Part shown: piece by piece, positions 26,160 through 34,086 of the stretch
How the letters are laid out: every line of letters begins with the position of its first letter
Numbering within the stretch: the first letter of the stretch is position 1
Source: Nostoc paludosum FACHB-159
GTDB lineage: Bacteria; Cyanobacteriota; Cyanobacteriia; Cyanobacteriales; Nostocaceae
Direction of reading: 5' to 3'
DNA length: 64,000 bases
Assembly (NCBI RefSeq): GCF_014698835.1
Contig: NZ_JACJTU010000030.1
Location: 26,758 to 90,757 of the forward strand
Program-made: the position numbers and the translations under genes
Notes under the pieces: generated by a model
What the model was told of the DNA's origin: nothing
Seen by the model: the letters and a program-made list of their open reading frames with translations, nothing else
Databases searched by the model: none

Positions 26160-27095
26160 ATGATTACTGAGAATCGCACTAGCAATTCAAATAAAAACTT
26201 GCTCGGCTTGAATGTCAAAAAGTTGACACCTAATGGTCGTGCAATAAATTTGTTAAAGGGAATGTTTGCTGTTATTTCCATTACCTGGGCATTGCCTGTA
26301 GATGCTTTGCAAGTAAAAGTGACTCCAACTAATCCTCAATTAGGGGATACACTTTCGGTGGAAATTAATTTAGATAATCCGGATAATGCTACAAATCCAA
26401 CAGTAGCTATTGGTAAAAATACATACCCAGCATTTGAAATTGCGCCCAATCAGTATCGAGCTTTTATTCCTACAACTCCCTTAGAAAAAGCTGGAACTAG
26501 ATCGCTTCAGGTTACAGGAGATGGTCAGGTGCAAAACTTGGCAGTGAAAGTGCAAAATCGCAAATTCCCTGTACAACGCATTACTTTACCACCAGGTAAA
26601 GCTGGAGTGGATGCCACAGAGTATGAACTCAAGCGCGTAGCAGCTTTCAAAGCTCTACAAACACCAGAAAAATACTGGAATGGAGTATTTCTGAGGCCAA
26701 ATGCAGGGCGAATGAGTACAACCTATGGTGTACGTCGCTACTATAATGGTAAATTTGCAGAGGACTACTATCATCGTGGCCTTGACTACGCTGGTGCTAC
26801 CGGTTCAGCCGTGATTGCTCCAGCCGCTGGACGAGTTGCTTTGGTAGGTAGGGTATCCCAAGGATTTAGGGTTCACGGTAACGTAGTTGGCATTGACCAC
26901 GGTCAGGGAGTGAGCAGTATTTTCATGCACCTGAGTCGTATTAATGTTAAAGAAGGCGATTTTGTCAAAGCTGGTCAACTCATCGGTGCAGTAGGTTCAA
27001 CAGGTGCTTCCACTGGGCCGCATTTGCACTGGGGTCTATATGTCAACGGGCTATCTGTCGATCCAACACCTTGGCGAACTAAGGTCGTGAAATAG
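26160..27095 (+). CDS. M23 (LytM-type) peptidase, secreted or anchored
   Basis: A 311-residue protein with an N-terminal hydrophobic segment (MFAVISITWALPVDALQ, about residues 37-55) preceded by a polar basic stretch. An Ig-like/beta domain follows (about 60-150) and then a C-terminal LytM domain (about 190-305). Zinc motifs are intact: HxxxD in YYHRGLDYAG, HGNVVGIDHG, MHLSRINVKEGD, and HxH in GPHLHWGLYVNG. It should cut peptide cross-links in peptidoglycan. It lies 104 bp before the ComFB gene on the same strand. It is one of three cell-wall enzymes within 12 kb. Confidence 0.88.
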   Translation: MITENRTSNSNKNLLGLNVKKLTPNGRAINLLKGMFAVISITWALPVDALQVKVTPTNPQLGDTLSVEINLDNPDNATNPTVAIGKNTYPAFEIAPNQYRAFIPTTPLEKAGTRSLQVTGDGQVQNLAVKVQNRKFPVQRITLPPGKAGVDATEYELKRVAAFKALQTPEKYWNGVFLRPNAGRMSTTYGVRRYYNGKFAEDYYHRGLDYAGATGSAVIAPAAGRVALVGRVSQGFRVHGNVVGIDHGQGVSSIFMHLSRINVKEGDFVKAGQLIGAVGSTGASTGPHLHWGLYVNGLSVDPTPWRTKVVK

Positions 27096-27125
27096 TAGAG
27101 GCGGAATTGATAGCGTCTGTGTATA
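27096..27125. repeat. Degenerate GACGCGAT-type palindromic repeat
   Basis: GTAGAGGCGGAATTGATAGC then GTCTGTG resembles the dispersed AGACGCGAT/ATCGCGTCT palindrome seen intact at 4967-4986, with several mismatches. It starts at the stop codon of the M23 gene. Confidence 0.4.
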
Positions 27126-27214
27126 ATTTGGATATTTTTGCCCAAAGTAAGCAAAATCAATTGAATTGATACCGTCCCTACCTTCCTTGGCTAACATAAA
27201 TGATGATAAGCGTT

Positions 27215-27754
27215 ATGAGTATCGAAAAAATTGTAGAACAAGCTCTCCAGGATGGTTATTTGACACCAGCAATGGAAGCAGAAGTCGGTAGAATCTGTGA
27301 CAACGCTTCGGAACTCTCTATTGAAGAGTATATGGCGCTCGATCGCCTAATGGGTGCGCTATTGACAGGTGAGGTAGTGGCGGTACCTCGAAAACAATTC
27401 ATTAACGTCATGGAAGAATTGGTACTCACAGAAGCGATCGCCAGAGTTGCTGAAATTGAGGCCACTAGCGAAAGTTCCCTGGATGTTGGTGATATTGCAG
27501 CCTACGCTCTCAATCGGCTACCACCCTTGTATGCAACTACAGAAGAAGGCGCTAACTACCAGCGCCAACGCGCTCAAGCAGAACTACAAGAACTAATTTC
27601 CCAGCAAGTAAATGAAGCGATCAATCGTTACCTAGATCGGCCTAGTCCGTTCCCAGAACGACAAGTCTTGGGCAAAAGCACTGGCAATGAAGCTCTCGTG
27701 CAAATTGGTGCTTTGCTTAGAGCATATGCACCTAACTTTGAGCAAAAATCATAA
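27215..27754 (+). CDS. ComFB family protein
   Basis: A 179-residue protein with the late-competence ComFB domain: MSIEKIVEQALQDGYLTP, MEAEVGRICDNASELSIEEYMALDRLM, and DVGDIAAYALNRLPPLYATTEEG. ComFB-domain proteins in cyanobacteria have been reported as cyclic-di-GMP receptors linked to cell size, motility or competence. The LPPLYATTEEG segment is the typical family signature. Two ATGs lie five and four codons upstream (27200/27203); MSIEK is the more usual start. A C-terminal extension of about 70 charged residues follows the domain. It is followed by a strong terminator hairpin. Confidence 0.82.
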   Translation: MSIEKIVEQALQDGYLTPAMEAEVGRICDNASELSIEEYMALDRLMGALLTGEVVAVPRKQFINVMEELVLTEAIARVAEIEATSESSLDVGDIAAYALNRLPPLYATTEEGANYQRQRAQAELQELISQQVNEAINRYLDRPSPFPERQVLGKSTGNEALVQIGALLRAYAPNFEQKS

Positions 27755-27813
27755 TTTTAAGAGTCATTGGTCATTAATCATTTGCAAAGGACAAACGAAA
27801 AATCAAAAAACAC

Positions 27814-27848
27814 AAAGTCTGAGCGTCGGCTTTTGGCGCTCAGACTTT
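27814..27848. terminator. 12-bp stem-loop terminator between convergent genes
   Basis: AAAGTCTGAGCG (27814-27825) pairs perfectly with CGCTCAGACTTT (27837-27848) around an 11-base loop. A-rich sequence precedes it and TCTAAAAAGG follows. It lies between the plus-strand ComFB gene and the convergent L,D-transpeptidase gene and is positioned to end both transcripts. Confidence 0.8.
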
Positions 27849-27894
27849 CTAAAAAGGACAATTAACAAAGAACAAATGACCAATGACCCTTAAC

Positions 27895-28920
27895 TCACTC
27901 ACGTACTAACACAGTTGTTCCTAAACTTACTTGCTCGTACAACAATCTGACATCAGAATTACGCATTCTTAAGCAACCATGAGATACAGCTGTTCCCAGC
28001 AGGTCAATATCCGGTGTGCCATGAAAGCCAATTTCATTCCGTCCATCTGACCAAAAGCCGATCCATCTGTCTCCCAAAGGACTATCTGTACCCGCCTCAA
28101 ATACTTTGCCTGTAATTGGGTGACGCCAAACTGGATAGTGCCGCATATGCATTACTTGGAAAGAACCCGTCGGTGTTTCCCAACCTTTCTTACCTACAGC
28201 AATCGGGTAGCTGGCAATCACTTCATCTCCTGCGTATACGTAGGTGCGGCGATCGCTTAAATCAACTACGACTTTTGTTTTACCCGATACTGACTTATTA
28301 GATGGTACTTGTTGGGCTGAAGCTTGAGGCCATAAAGCTTTTGGCCAACTATCCACAATTGGATTTTGTGTTTCTGCTTGTGCCACTAGCCGCGTGTTGT
28401 TTGTGGGTTCTGTGGGATTAGCTATATTTTTCTTAATTGTTTGGGACTTAGTTTCAGAGTTCACCGCAGAACGCTTGAGTCTAAAAGCTATTGGTTGAGT
28501 TACTTTAGCTAGATTTTTCTTAATTTTTTTCGACTTAGTTTGAGCCTTGAGTTTAGAAGACTTACGAAGTGTTGCTTTAGCTACATTCTTTTTAATTTTT
28601 TTCGACTGAGAACTAGACTTAACCGCTGAAGACTTTGATGTTAACTTCCTTTCAACAGTTGAGGCTTGGGTGTTTTCAACAGGAGGCATAGATGCGCCCA
28701 GCGCAACTTGCCCTAAACTCACCTGTGAGAAATTCTTATAGGCTTCCTCTGGACGGCTTCCTTGAGGGTTGTTTAGGCTAGAGCCTTGCCGCATCGCAGA
28801 TGCAGACTTTTCAAATTGCCGTTGTGCTGTACTAATGCGCCAATGCACAGCTAAAGACAAAAATGCTGTGCCAAAACAAAGCAACATTACCATACGCCCT
28901 ACAGATTCATTTTTTACCAT
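27895..28920 (-). CDS. L,D-transpeptidase (YkuD domain) with Lys-rich linker
   Basis: A 341-residue envelope enzyme: an N-terminal membrane anchor or signal (MLLCFGTAFLSLAVHW), a long basic linker (about residues 90-190), and a C-terminal YkuD domain with the catalytic motif HGTPDIDLLGTAVSHGCLRM (Cys near residue 315). It should form 3-3 cross-links in peptidoglycan or attach proteins to it. The linker carries three spaced copies of a SKKIKKN(V/L)AK-type unit, the last degenerate (SQTIKKNIANPT). These may bind acidic cell-wall polymers. It starts at ATG and lies convergent to the ComFB gene. Confidence 0.9.
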   Translation of the reverse strand: MVKNESVGRMVMLLCFGTAFLSLAVHWRISTAQRQFEKSASAMRQGSSLNNPQGSRPEEAYKNFSQVSLGQVALGASMPPVENTQASTVERKLTSKSSAVKSSSQSKKIKKNVAKATLRKSSKLKAQTKSKKIKKNLAKVTQPIAFRLKRSAVNSETKSQTIKKNIANPTEPTNNTRLVAQAETQNPIVDSWPKALWPQASAQQVPSNKSVSGKTKVVVDLSDRRTYVYAGDEVIASYPIAVGKKGWETPTGSFQVMHMRHYPVWRHPITGKVFEAGTDSPLGDRWIGFWSDGRNEIGFHGTPDIDLLGTAVSHGCLRMRNSDVRLLYEQVSLGTTVLVRE

Positions 28921-29196
28921 TGCTATTGCCTATTGTTTATCCCTGACGTATCCAACTGAAGAATTGGATGGCTTCATCATCCGATCGCTAAAAATTTATC
29001 AATACTTATCACTTCTGATATAAATCTGCCAATAGCTCTGGGCAAACTAAGGCTATACGCGTCCCAGCAGCAAAAATCTAAGCGAGGAATCTGATTCCTC
29101 CAAAGTTCAGGAGGTCGTAAGCCTCTACTCGGACTTTCTGACACAACTTTGGAAATGCAGCAATCAATTATTAATGGTGTGGGTGGGAGAAAAACT

Positions 29197-29349
29197 ATGT
29201 TTGAAAAACTATTGCTAGCAGTCACGATTACATTTTCCCTCAATTTCTTTTTTCAAGTTCACTTACCAGAACAAAATAACACTGGTGCTAGTTACGGGGT
29301 ACAACCAGAACAATCAGCAACTATTCTGGTAAGAAAATCAAAAAAATAA
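29197..29349 (+). CDS. Small secreted peptide with C-terminal VRKSKK tail
   Basis: A 50-residue frame: MFEKLLLAVTITFSLNFFFQ looks like a signal peptide, followed by a polar middle (HLPEQNNTGASYGVQPEQSA) and the end TILVRKSKK. GGGAG lies at a good distance before this ATG, which decides it over upstream ATG/TTG codons. Size, signal sequence and basic C-terminal tail recall the layout of cyanobacterial signalling peptides such as PatX, but the RGSGR motif is absent. The tail resembles that of the small protein at 8447-8620. It lies 367 bp upstream of the ECF sigma gene on the same strand. Function unknown. Confidence 0.55.
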   Translation: MFEKLLLAVTITFSLNFFFQVHLPEQNNTGASYGVQPEQSATILVRKSKK

Positions 29350-29716
29350 ACCACCATTATCGCCACCAGAGCAGCCCAACTTCTATAAATTATTGCCTAA
29401 ATTTTAAAGGTATCAAGAAGTTAGAATTACAAAATTTTCATCTTCATCCTTATAACCAAATTTAATTATCTCGATCAAGCGTATATACCCAGTTGCTAAA
29501 AGTAACAAAACGTGCTTATCTAAGATGCCTTTGTTAGCTCATGGGCAAACAGAAACATCCAAGTAGTATAAGGAGAAACAAGCTCTTTTTACTGCTATAA
29601 ATTTAGCCAAACTTGTGTGCCTCAGTGTTCCAGTCATAAATCCGTCACCTTAGCAAGGAACTTGTGCCGTATTAGCAGGTCTAATAGAAAGGGATGATTT
29701 AGAGCCAGTACGATCT
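29350..29716. other. Intergenic region upstream of the ECF sigma gene
   Basis: The 367-bp leader shows no gene, no clear terminator after the small peptide gene, and no promoter consensus that I can assign with confidence. Confidence 0.4.
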
Positions 29717-30373
29717 ATGAGTCAGTCGATTACTGTATCCTGGTCAACGGTTGATGCAAAGTATCCAGAAGCATCAGTGCAAGTTGACAAACTTCCTAAC
29801 CACGATTTAATTTTGCGTTGTCAAGCTGGACTGCGCCCGGATCGTGCTGCGTTTGCGGAACTATTGCGCCGCTATCAAACCCAAGTTGATAGGGTTTTAT
29901 ACCATTTAGCTCCAGATTGGCCTGACAGAGCTGATTTGGCTCAAGAAGTTTGGATTCGAGTGTATCGGAATATTAACCGCTTACAAGAGCCTGCTAAATT
30001 CCGGGGCTGGTTAAGCCGCATTGCGACCAACTTATTTTACGATGAGTTACGTAAACGCAAGCGGATTGTGAGTCCCTTGTCACTCGATGCCCCCCGCTCA
30101 GTAGAGGATGGCGAGATGGATTGGGAAATTGCTGGTGATACCCCAGGGCCTGAAGAAGAACTGACAACCAGAGAATTTTACGAACAACTACGGGAAGCGA
30201 TCGCGGATTTGCCAGAGGTGTTTCGTACTACTATTGTCCTAAGAGAAATTGAAGGCATGGCATACGAAGAAATTGCTGAAATTACTGGAGTTTCCTTGGG
30301 AACTGTCAAATCAAGAATCGCCAGAGCTAGATCGAGATTGCAAGCTCAGTTGCAAAACTATCTAGACTCCTAA
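29717..30373 (+). CDS. sigG: ECF-type RNA polymerase sigma factor, SigG-like
   Basis: A 218-residue sigma-70 family protein with only regions 2 and 4. Region 2 (about residues 45-115) shows FAELLRRYQTQVDRVLYHL, DLAQEVWIRVYRNI and FRGWLSRIATNLFYDELRKRKR. Region 4 (about 160-212) shows LPEVFRTTIVLREIEGMAYEEIAE and GTVKSRIARARSRL. This is the ECF layout, and the N-terminal extension matches the cyanobacterial SigG type. The next gene encodes a membrane anti-sigma factor, so activity is probably held at the membrane and released by envelope stress. Neighbouring cell-wall genes are candidate targets (inference). Confidence 0.85.
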   Translation: MSQSITVSWSTVDAKYPEASVQVDKLPNHDLILRCQAGLRPDRAAFAELLRRYQTQVDRVLYHLAPDWPDRADLAQEVWIRVYRNINRLQEPAKFRGWLSRIATNLFYDELRKRKRIVSPLSLDAPRSVEDGEMDWEIAGDTPGPEEELTTREFYEQLREAIADLPEVFRTTIVLREIEGMAYEEIAEITGVSLGTVKSRIARARSRLQAQLQNYLDS

Positions 30374-30530
30374 TTTACAGTACTTTACCTCTGTCCAATG
30401 GCAGAATTTAAGCATTGATTAAGAATTACACCAAAGATGTAGATTGCTTCTGCCGCGAGGAGGAAAATTGAGTAATTTGTCCAAATTTTCGGTTCACTTA
30501 ACCCGTGTATGAATTGGTAATAATGTTAAG

Positions 30531-31145
30531 ATGACTACTGATTCTCAGTTTGATGATCGTTCCCACTTACAACTTCCTGAAGATTTGTCAGATGGAATGG
30601 TTGAGTATACCAATGAATCAACGGGTTTTATGGATATGGTGAAGCGCGATCGCTTCGAGTTATTAAGTGCTTATCTCGATGGTGAAGTCACAGCCGCCGA
30701 ACGCAGGCAAGTGGAAGAATGGTTGGCTAATGATGCCTCAGTTCAATGCTTGTATGCCCGACTGTTAAAGCTGAGGCAGGGCTTACGGACTCTCCCAGTG
30801 CCAACAGCCCAACAGTCGCCGGAAGCAACAGCCGAGCAAGTCTTGACACGTTTGCGCCGCCGTTCTCGTTTCAACTGGATGGTCGGAAGCGCCGCCGCCG
30901 CAGCTTGTGTAATTGGTGCAGTATCCGGCTTAGTACCTGGTAGTGGTTCGAGAACACCACAACTGGCACAACGACCACAAATGCAGCCAGTACAAACGTC
31001 GTCGGCATCTGTAGTACCTCCTTCCTCGCTAATGGTGGGACTAAATAACCCGGTAATTGAAATTCCGAAAGCAGCAGTAGCTTCTCCGGATTCAATTTAT
31101 CAGATACCACCGCAACGCCGGGACTCCAGAGACGACATAAATTAA
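30531..31145 (+). CDS. Membrane-anchored anti-sigma factor
   Basis: A 204-residue protein. The N-terminal cytoplasmic part has the anti-sigma helical fold (FELLSAYLDGEVTAAERRQV, EEWLANDASVQCLYARLLKL, about residues 42-90). A single membrane span follows (MVGSAAAAACVIGAVSGLVP, about 120-140) and then a Pro/Ser/Gln-rich periplasmic tail. The zinc motif HxxxCxxC of many anti-sigma factors is absent. It lies 157 bp after the SigG-like gene on the same strand and most likely binds that sigma factor. Regulated proteolysis of the periplasmic tail would be the usual release route. Confidence 0.82.
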   Translation: MTTDSQFDDRSHLQLPEDLSDGMVEYTNESTGFMDMVKRDRFELLSAYLDGEVTAAERRQVEEWLANDASVQCLYARLLKLRQGLRTLPVPTAQQSPEATAEQVLTRLRRRSRFNWMVGSAAAAACVIGAVSGLVPGSGSRTPQLAQRPQMQPVQTSSASVVPPSSLMVGLNNPVIEIPKAAVASPDSIYQIPPQRRDSRDDIN

Positions 31146-31176
31146 TTTAATTAATCGCAAAGTTAACAGATAAACT

Positions 31177-31617
31177 TTACATTGCAGTTAGACCAGAACC
31201 ACTCCACCAACCGTCAGGTTGGAGGACGCCTCCTAACTGGTCAACTCGCTCTAAAGTCATTAAGTAAACCCAAGCCCAACCCAGAGAAAGCCACTCTCCT
31301 TGATAAACCTTGATAGATTTTCGGCTATAAAGGTTTTCTGACACTTCTCTAGCGGGGTGGTAATCTTCCAGCACATCTAGCTGATTCAAAATCCCTGGGT
31401 TAGTAAAAGAAAGTAAATATCCGTGGACTTGGCTATTTCCCAGCGTCATCGCTGGGTAGCCCATCGGCAAAGCAAACAATTTACCTTGTACAAAAGCTTT
31501 TTTGACATCTACTACTTTGCCAGCACAAAATCTTTTATAGTTAGCTTCACCTGGTTTGAGAGTGCCGTAAACAAAAACCTGCACCAAATCAGAAAATTTT
31601 ATATTTGATTCAAACAT
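31177..31617 (-). CDS. Gamma-glutamylcyclotransferase family protein
   Basis: A 146-residue protein with the signature FVYGTLKPGEANYKRF near the N-terminus, which forms the glutamyl-binding loop of the GGCT/AIG2 fold. The middle segment LDVLEDYHPAREVSENLY holds the acidic residue usually used as catalytic base, and SLGWAWVYLM is the last strand. Such enzymes release 5-oxoproline from gamma-glutamyl peptides or amines; the substrate here is unknown. It is convergent with the anti-sigma gene, with 31 bp between stops. Confidence 0.82.
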   Translation of the reverse strand: MFESNIKFSDLVQVFVYGTLKPGEANYKRFCAGKVVDVKKAFVQGKLFALPMGYPAMTLGNSQVHGYLLSFTNPGILNQLDVLEDYHPAREVSENLYSRKSIKVYQGEWLSLGWAWVYLMTLERVDQLGGVLQPDGWWSGSGLTAM

Positions 31618-32001
31618 AGTCTATTTTAACCATCTGATTTCTTTGCCTACCACAGAGGTGATACGATTTCTTTGTGAGGCTGCGCCAAATTCTCTTAGCT
31701 TTCTTTCTTCTTTCTTTCTTTGTGTCCTTTGCGCCCTTTGCGGTTCGTTCCTTATATACTTTGGCGCATCTTCATACAGAATTGGTATGAGTATTGTAAA
31801 TGTGTGCTGTGAGCATAGCGAAAAAGGGACTCAATCTTATTACAGAGACAAAAAAAGAATATACAGAAGAATATGGAAAGTTTCACTAATAATCCCTTTC
31901 TCACAGAATACATAGAAAACTTAGGTATAATAAGTAGCTAGACTGCAATATTGATTTGGGCAACTTAAGAGAATAGTTAGATCTACTCTTAAGGCTTCTG
32001 T
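31618..32001. other. Intergenic region with dispersed CTTTGCG repeats
   Basis: A C/T-rich run (CTTTCTTCTTTCTTTCTTTG) leads into CCTTTGCGCCCTTTGCGG, a degraded form of the dispersed CGCAAAGGACGCAAAG-type repeat also seen in the MITE-like elements and near 62103. A frame at 31643-31915 covers it and is not supported. AT content then rises towards the next gene. Confidence 0.5.
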
Positions 32002-32793
32002 ATGATCGTTTCTAGCCCAAAGGAACCACAGATAAAGTTTAGATTTTTTGATGATATTTACAAACCGAAAATAGAAAAACTTCCACTTCTTGTCAATGTC
32101 GATATAGATCATGGTAGGAAAGTACTCAATACAGAAGCGGAATGTGATAAGTATATTGCTCTCTACGGCGGACACCACTTTCACAAGCTCTATGCAGCAT
32201 TTCCTTCAACTAACTTTCAGTACACGGAAGGTAAAAGCATAGAAATTATCGACTGGGGGTGTGGACAGGCGTTTGCAACTTGCGTTTTAATGGACTATCT
32301 CATTGAAAAATGCATCAGCCCGAAAATAGAATTAATCACACTCATAGAACCATCTTCAATTGCACTATGGCGAGGCTATAGCTTTGTTCGCCAGATGTTA
32401 CAGCCTACTTTCTCTAATAACTCTTTAATCACAACACTCAACAAGTGTATAGATAACTTAAATTCTAGTGACCTTGTTTCAAGTTCTAGCAATATTAAGA
32501 TTCATCTATTTTCAAACATCCTAGATGTTGAAAATTTCGATTTAAATAAGCTATATCAGCTAATAATCAATTCCTTTTCAGGATTTAATCGTATTATTTG
32601 TACAAGTCCGTATAATAATGCAAGAAACTACAGAATAGATAGTTTTTATAATCTATTCAACGATTATAGTATGGTTAAGAATTCATTTTATTCGCATGAA
32701 GCGATTTATAAAGAAATTTTTTATAATAAAATAAAAAAATTTAAGATTAGCAAAATACAAAGGTATGAAAGGCAGTTCACTATCAAGCTTTGA
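32002..32793 (+). CDS. Methyltransferase-like protein of unknown function
   Basis: A 263-residue protein, rich in Asn, Ile, Ser and Lys and clearly more AT-rich than its neighbours. A Rossmann-type motif I (IEIIDWGCGQAFATCVL, about residues 80-96) and a following acidic strand ELITLIEPSSIALW suggest a class I SAM-binding fold. The later motif CTSPYNNAR could be a post-core substrate site. I do not recognise the family and cannot name a substrate. It is followed after 10 bp by an AlkB-type dioxygenase gene on the same strand, so the two are probably cotranscribed. Composition suggests recent acquisition. Confidence 0.6.
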   Translation: MIVSSPKEPQIKFRFFDDIYKPKIEKLPLLVNVDIDHGRKVLNTEAECDKYIALYGGHHFHKLYAAFPSTNFQYTEGKSIEIIDWGCGQAFATCVLMDYLIEKCISPKIELITLIEPSSIALWRGYSFVRQMLQPTFSNNSLITTLNKCIDNLNSSDLVSSSSNIKIHLFSNILDVENFDLNKLYQLIINSFSGFNRIICTSPYNNARNYRIDSFYNLFNDYSMVKNSFYSHEAIYKEIFYNKIKKFKISKIQRYERQFTIKL

Positions 32794-32803
32794 GGAAAAT
32801 TTT

Positions 32804-33475
32804 ATGAAAAATAAGCCAACTATAAATGTAATTCAGGGAGACTTATTTTTTGGATTTGACTCTGTTGTAGATAAATTAATAGAGAGCAGGGATAAAGAAG
32901 TTTTATCTATGCAAGATGCAGAGGTTACTTTCTATCGCAATTTTTTCAATCAGCAAGACAGTGATGAGATTTTTCAAACGTTGCTTAATCAAATAAAATG
33001 GCGACAGGACAAAATGAAGATTTATGGTAAGGACGTAAATTTACCAAGAAAAACTGCTTGGTATGGCGATAGAAATAAGTCATATAAATTCTCAGGTATT
33101 CATCTTGATCCAGAACCTTGGATACCTACACTACTACAAATTAAAGAGAAGGTTGAGGAAATTGCAAAAGTTAACTTTAACAGCGTTTTACTCAATCTTT
33201 ACCGAGATGGGAACGATGGAATCTCCTGGCACACAGATGCTGAACCAGAGCTAGGCAAAAATCCCGTAATTGGTTCTGTCAGCTTTGGCGGAGCAAGAAG
33301 GTTTATGTTTAGACATAAACACAACCAGGATTTGAAAGCAGAAATTGAGCTAGTACATGGTAGCTTCCTTCTGATGGCAGGTGCCACACAGCATTTTTGG
33401 CAGCATCAAATCCCCAAAACATCAAAGCAGGTTCAACCAAGAGTTAATTTAACTTTCCGGGTAATTAATAGTTAA
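32804..33475 (+). CDS. AlkB-like 2-oxoglutarate/Fe(II) dioxygenase
   Basis: A 223-residue protein of the AlkB (ALKBH2/3-like) family, which removes alkyl groups from N1-methyladenine or N3-methylcytosine in DNA or RNA by oxidation. The motifs are NLYRDGNDGISWHTDAEP (iron ligands His and Asp), SFGGARRFMFRHK, QHFWQHQIPKT (third His) and RVNLTFR (2-oxoglutarate Arg). The chosen start MKNKPTINVIQGD is preceded by GAGG; an upstream ATG overlaps the preceding gene. It shares the AT-rich composition of the gene before it, and the two probably form one unit. Confidence 0.9.
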   Translation: MKNKPTINVIQGDLFFGFDSVVDKLIESRDKEVLSMQDAEVTFYRNFFNQQDSDEIFQTLLNQIKWRQDKMKIYGKDVNLPRKTAWYGDRNKSYKFSGIHLDPEPWIPTLLQIKEKVEEIAKVNFNSVLLNLYRDGNDGISWHTDAEPELGKNPVIGSVSFGGARRFMFRHKHNQDLKAEIELVHGSFLLMAGATQHFWQHQIPKTSKQVQPRVNLTFRVINS

Positions 33476-33492
33476 ACAATTAAGTGTAAGTG

Positions 33493-33681
33493 CTACTTTC
33501 CTTTTTTCTCATCCAGTGCTTTCTGAATCGCTTCTCTACAGAATTCAGCAGGATCATCTTGTGCTTTCACCTCTTGCTTCATCTTTTCAGTAGCACGGAA
33601 ACTAATAGTGGTCGTTAAGGGTTCTTCTCTGTCTGTCGTGAAATTTTTTAAATTTTCTGGACTACCCTTAGGATTAGGCAT
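33493..33681 (-). CDS. Small ribbon-helix-helix-like protein
   Basis: A 62-residue protein starting MPNPKGSPENLKNFTTD. It has a short strand LTTTISFRAT followed by helices EKMKQEVKAQDDPAEFCREA and IQKALDEKK. This strand-helix-helix order fits a small RHH-type DNA-binding or antitoxin-like protein, but no partner toxin is adjacent. It is convergent with the AlkB gene, with 17 bp between the stops. An upstream start at 33726 would add 15 poorly conserved residues. Confidence 0.6.
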   Translation of the reverse strand: MPNPKGSPENLKNFTTDREEPLTTTISFRATEKMKQEVKAQDDPAEFCREAIQKALDEKKGK

Positions 33682-33739
33682 TGTTGAGAGATGTAAATAT
33701 AGCTTGAACTGCGTGCAAACGAGCAATTAGAGTTTTAAA

Positions 33740-33870
33740 TCGCTGGTGTTCTCACCTGACAAATGGCTAAGATGAGGCTTGAACAGTTAATAGCACTGGT
33801 GAGTCAGTAGTCCAGACTTTACAGCAATCTTACCGTACTCCTCAATAATGGGGAGTTTCTTTATTTTTCT
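33740..33870 (+). ncRNA. Candidate structured RNA with intrinsic terminator upstream of leuS
   Basis: On the plus strand CTCACC (33751-33756) can pair with GGTGAG (33799-33804). A terminator-like hairpin ACTCCTC-AATAAT-GGGGAGT (33837-33856) then leads directly into TTCTTTATTTTTC. There is no coding gene on this strand between the AlkB stop (33475) and leuS (34087). This points to a small RNA, or a leader with a premature terminator in front of leuS. No known cyanobacterial RNA family was recognised with confidence. The rest of the gap to 34086 shows nothing. Confidence 0.35.
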
Positions 33871-34086
33871 CTATGTGTTCAGATCGCAACTTCAAATCAA
33901 GACTGTCCCTGATAGTCTAAGAACTCTAGCGATATAAGATAGATAGGAATAAGGAATACAGGAGATTTAGAAATTGATTTTAGAATTTAATTTAAAAAAT
34001 TACTAGATACATAACTCATTAAATAGTTCAAACGTACTAAACAGTAGCTAAATACTTAGGATTAGTAGCAATAAAGTGTAATAGGC

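Noticed and set aside
31643..31915. Plus-strand 90-codon frame
   Set aside because: It is built largely from a CTTTCTT run and the dispersed CTTTGCG repeat.
33740..34086. T-box riboswitch upstream of leuS
   Set aside because: No T-box sequence or specifier loop is seen, and T-boxes are not expected in cyanobacteria; only a generic terminator hairpin is supported.
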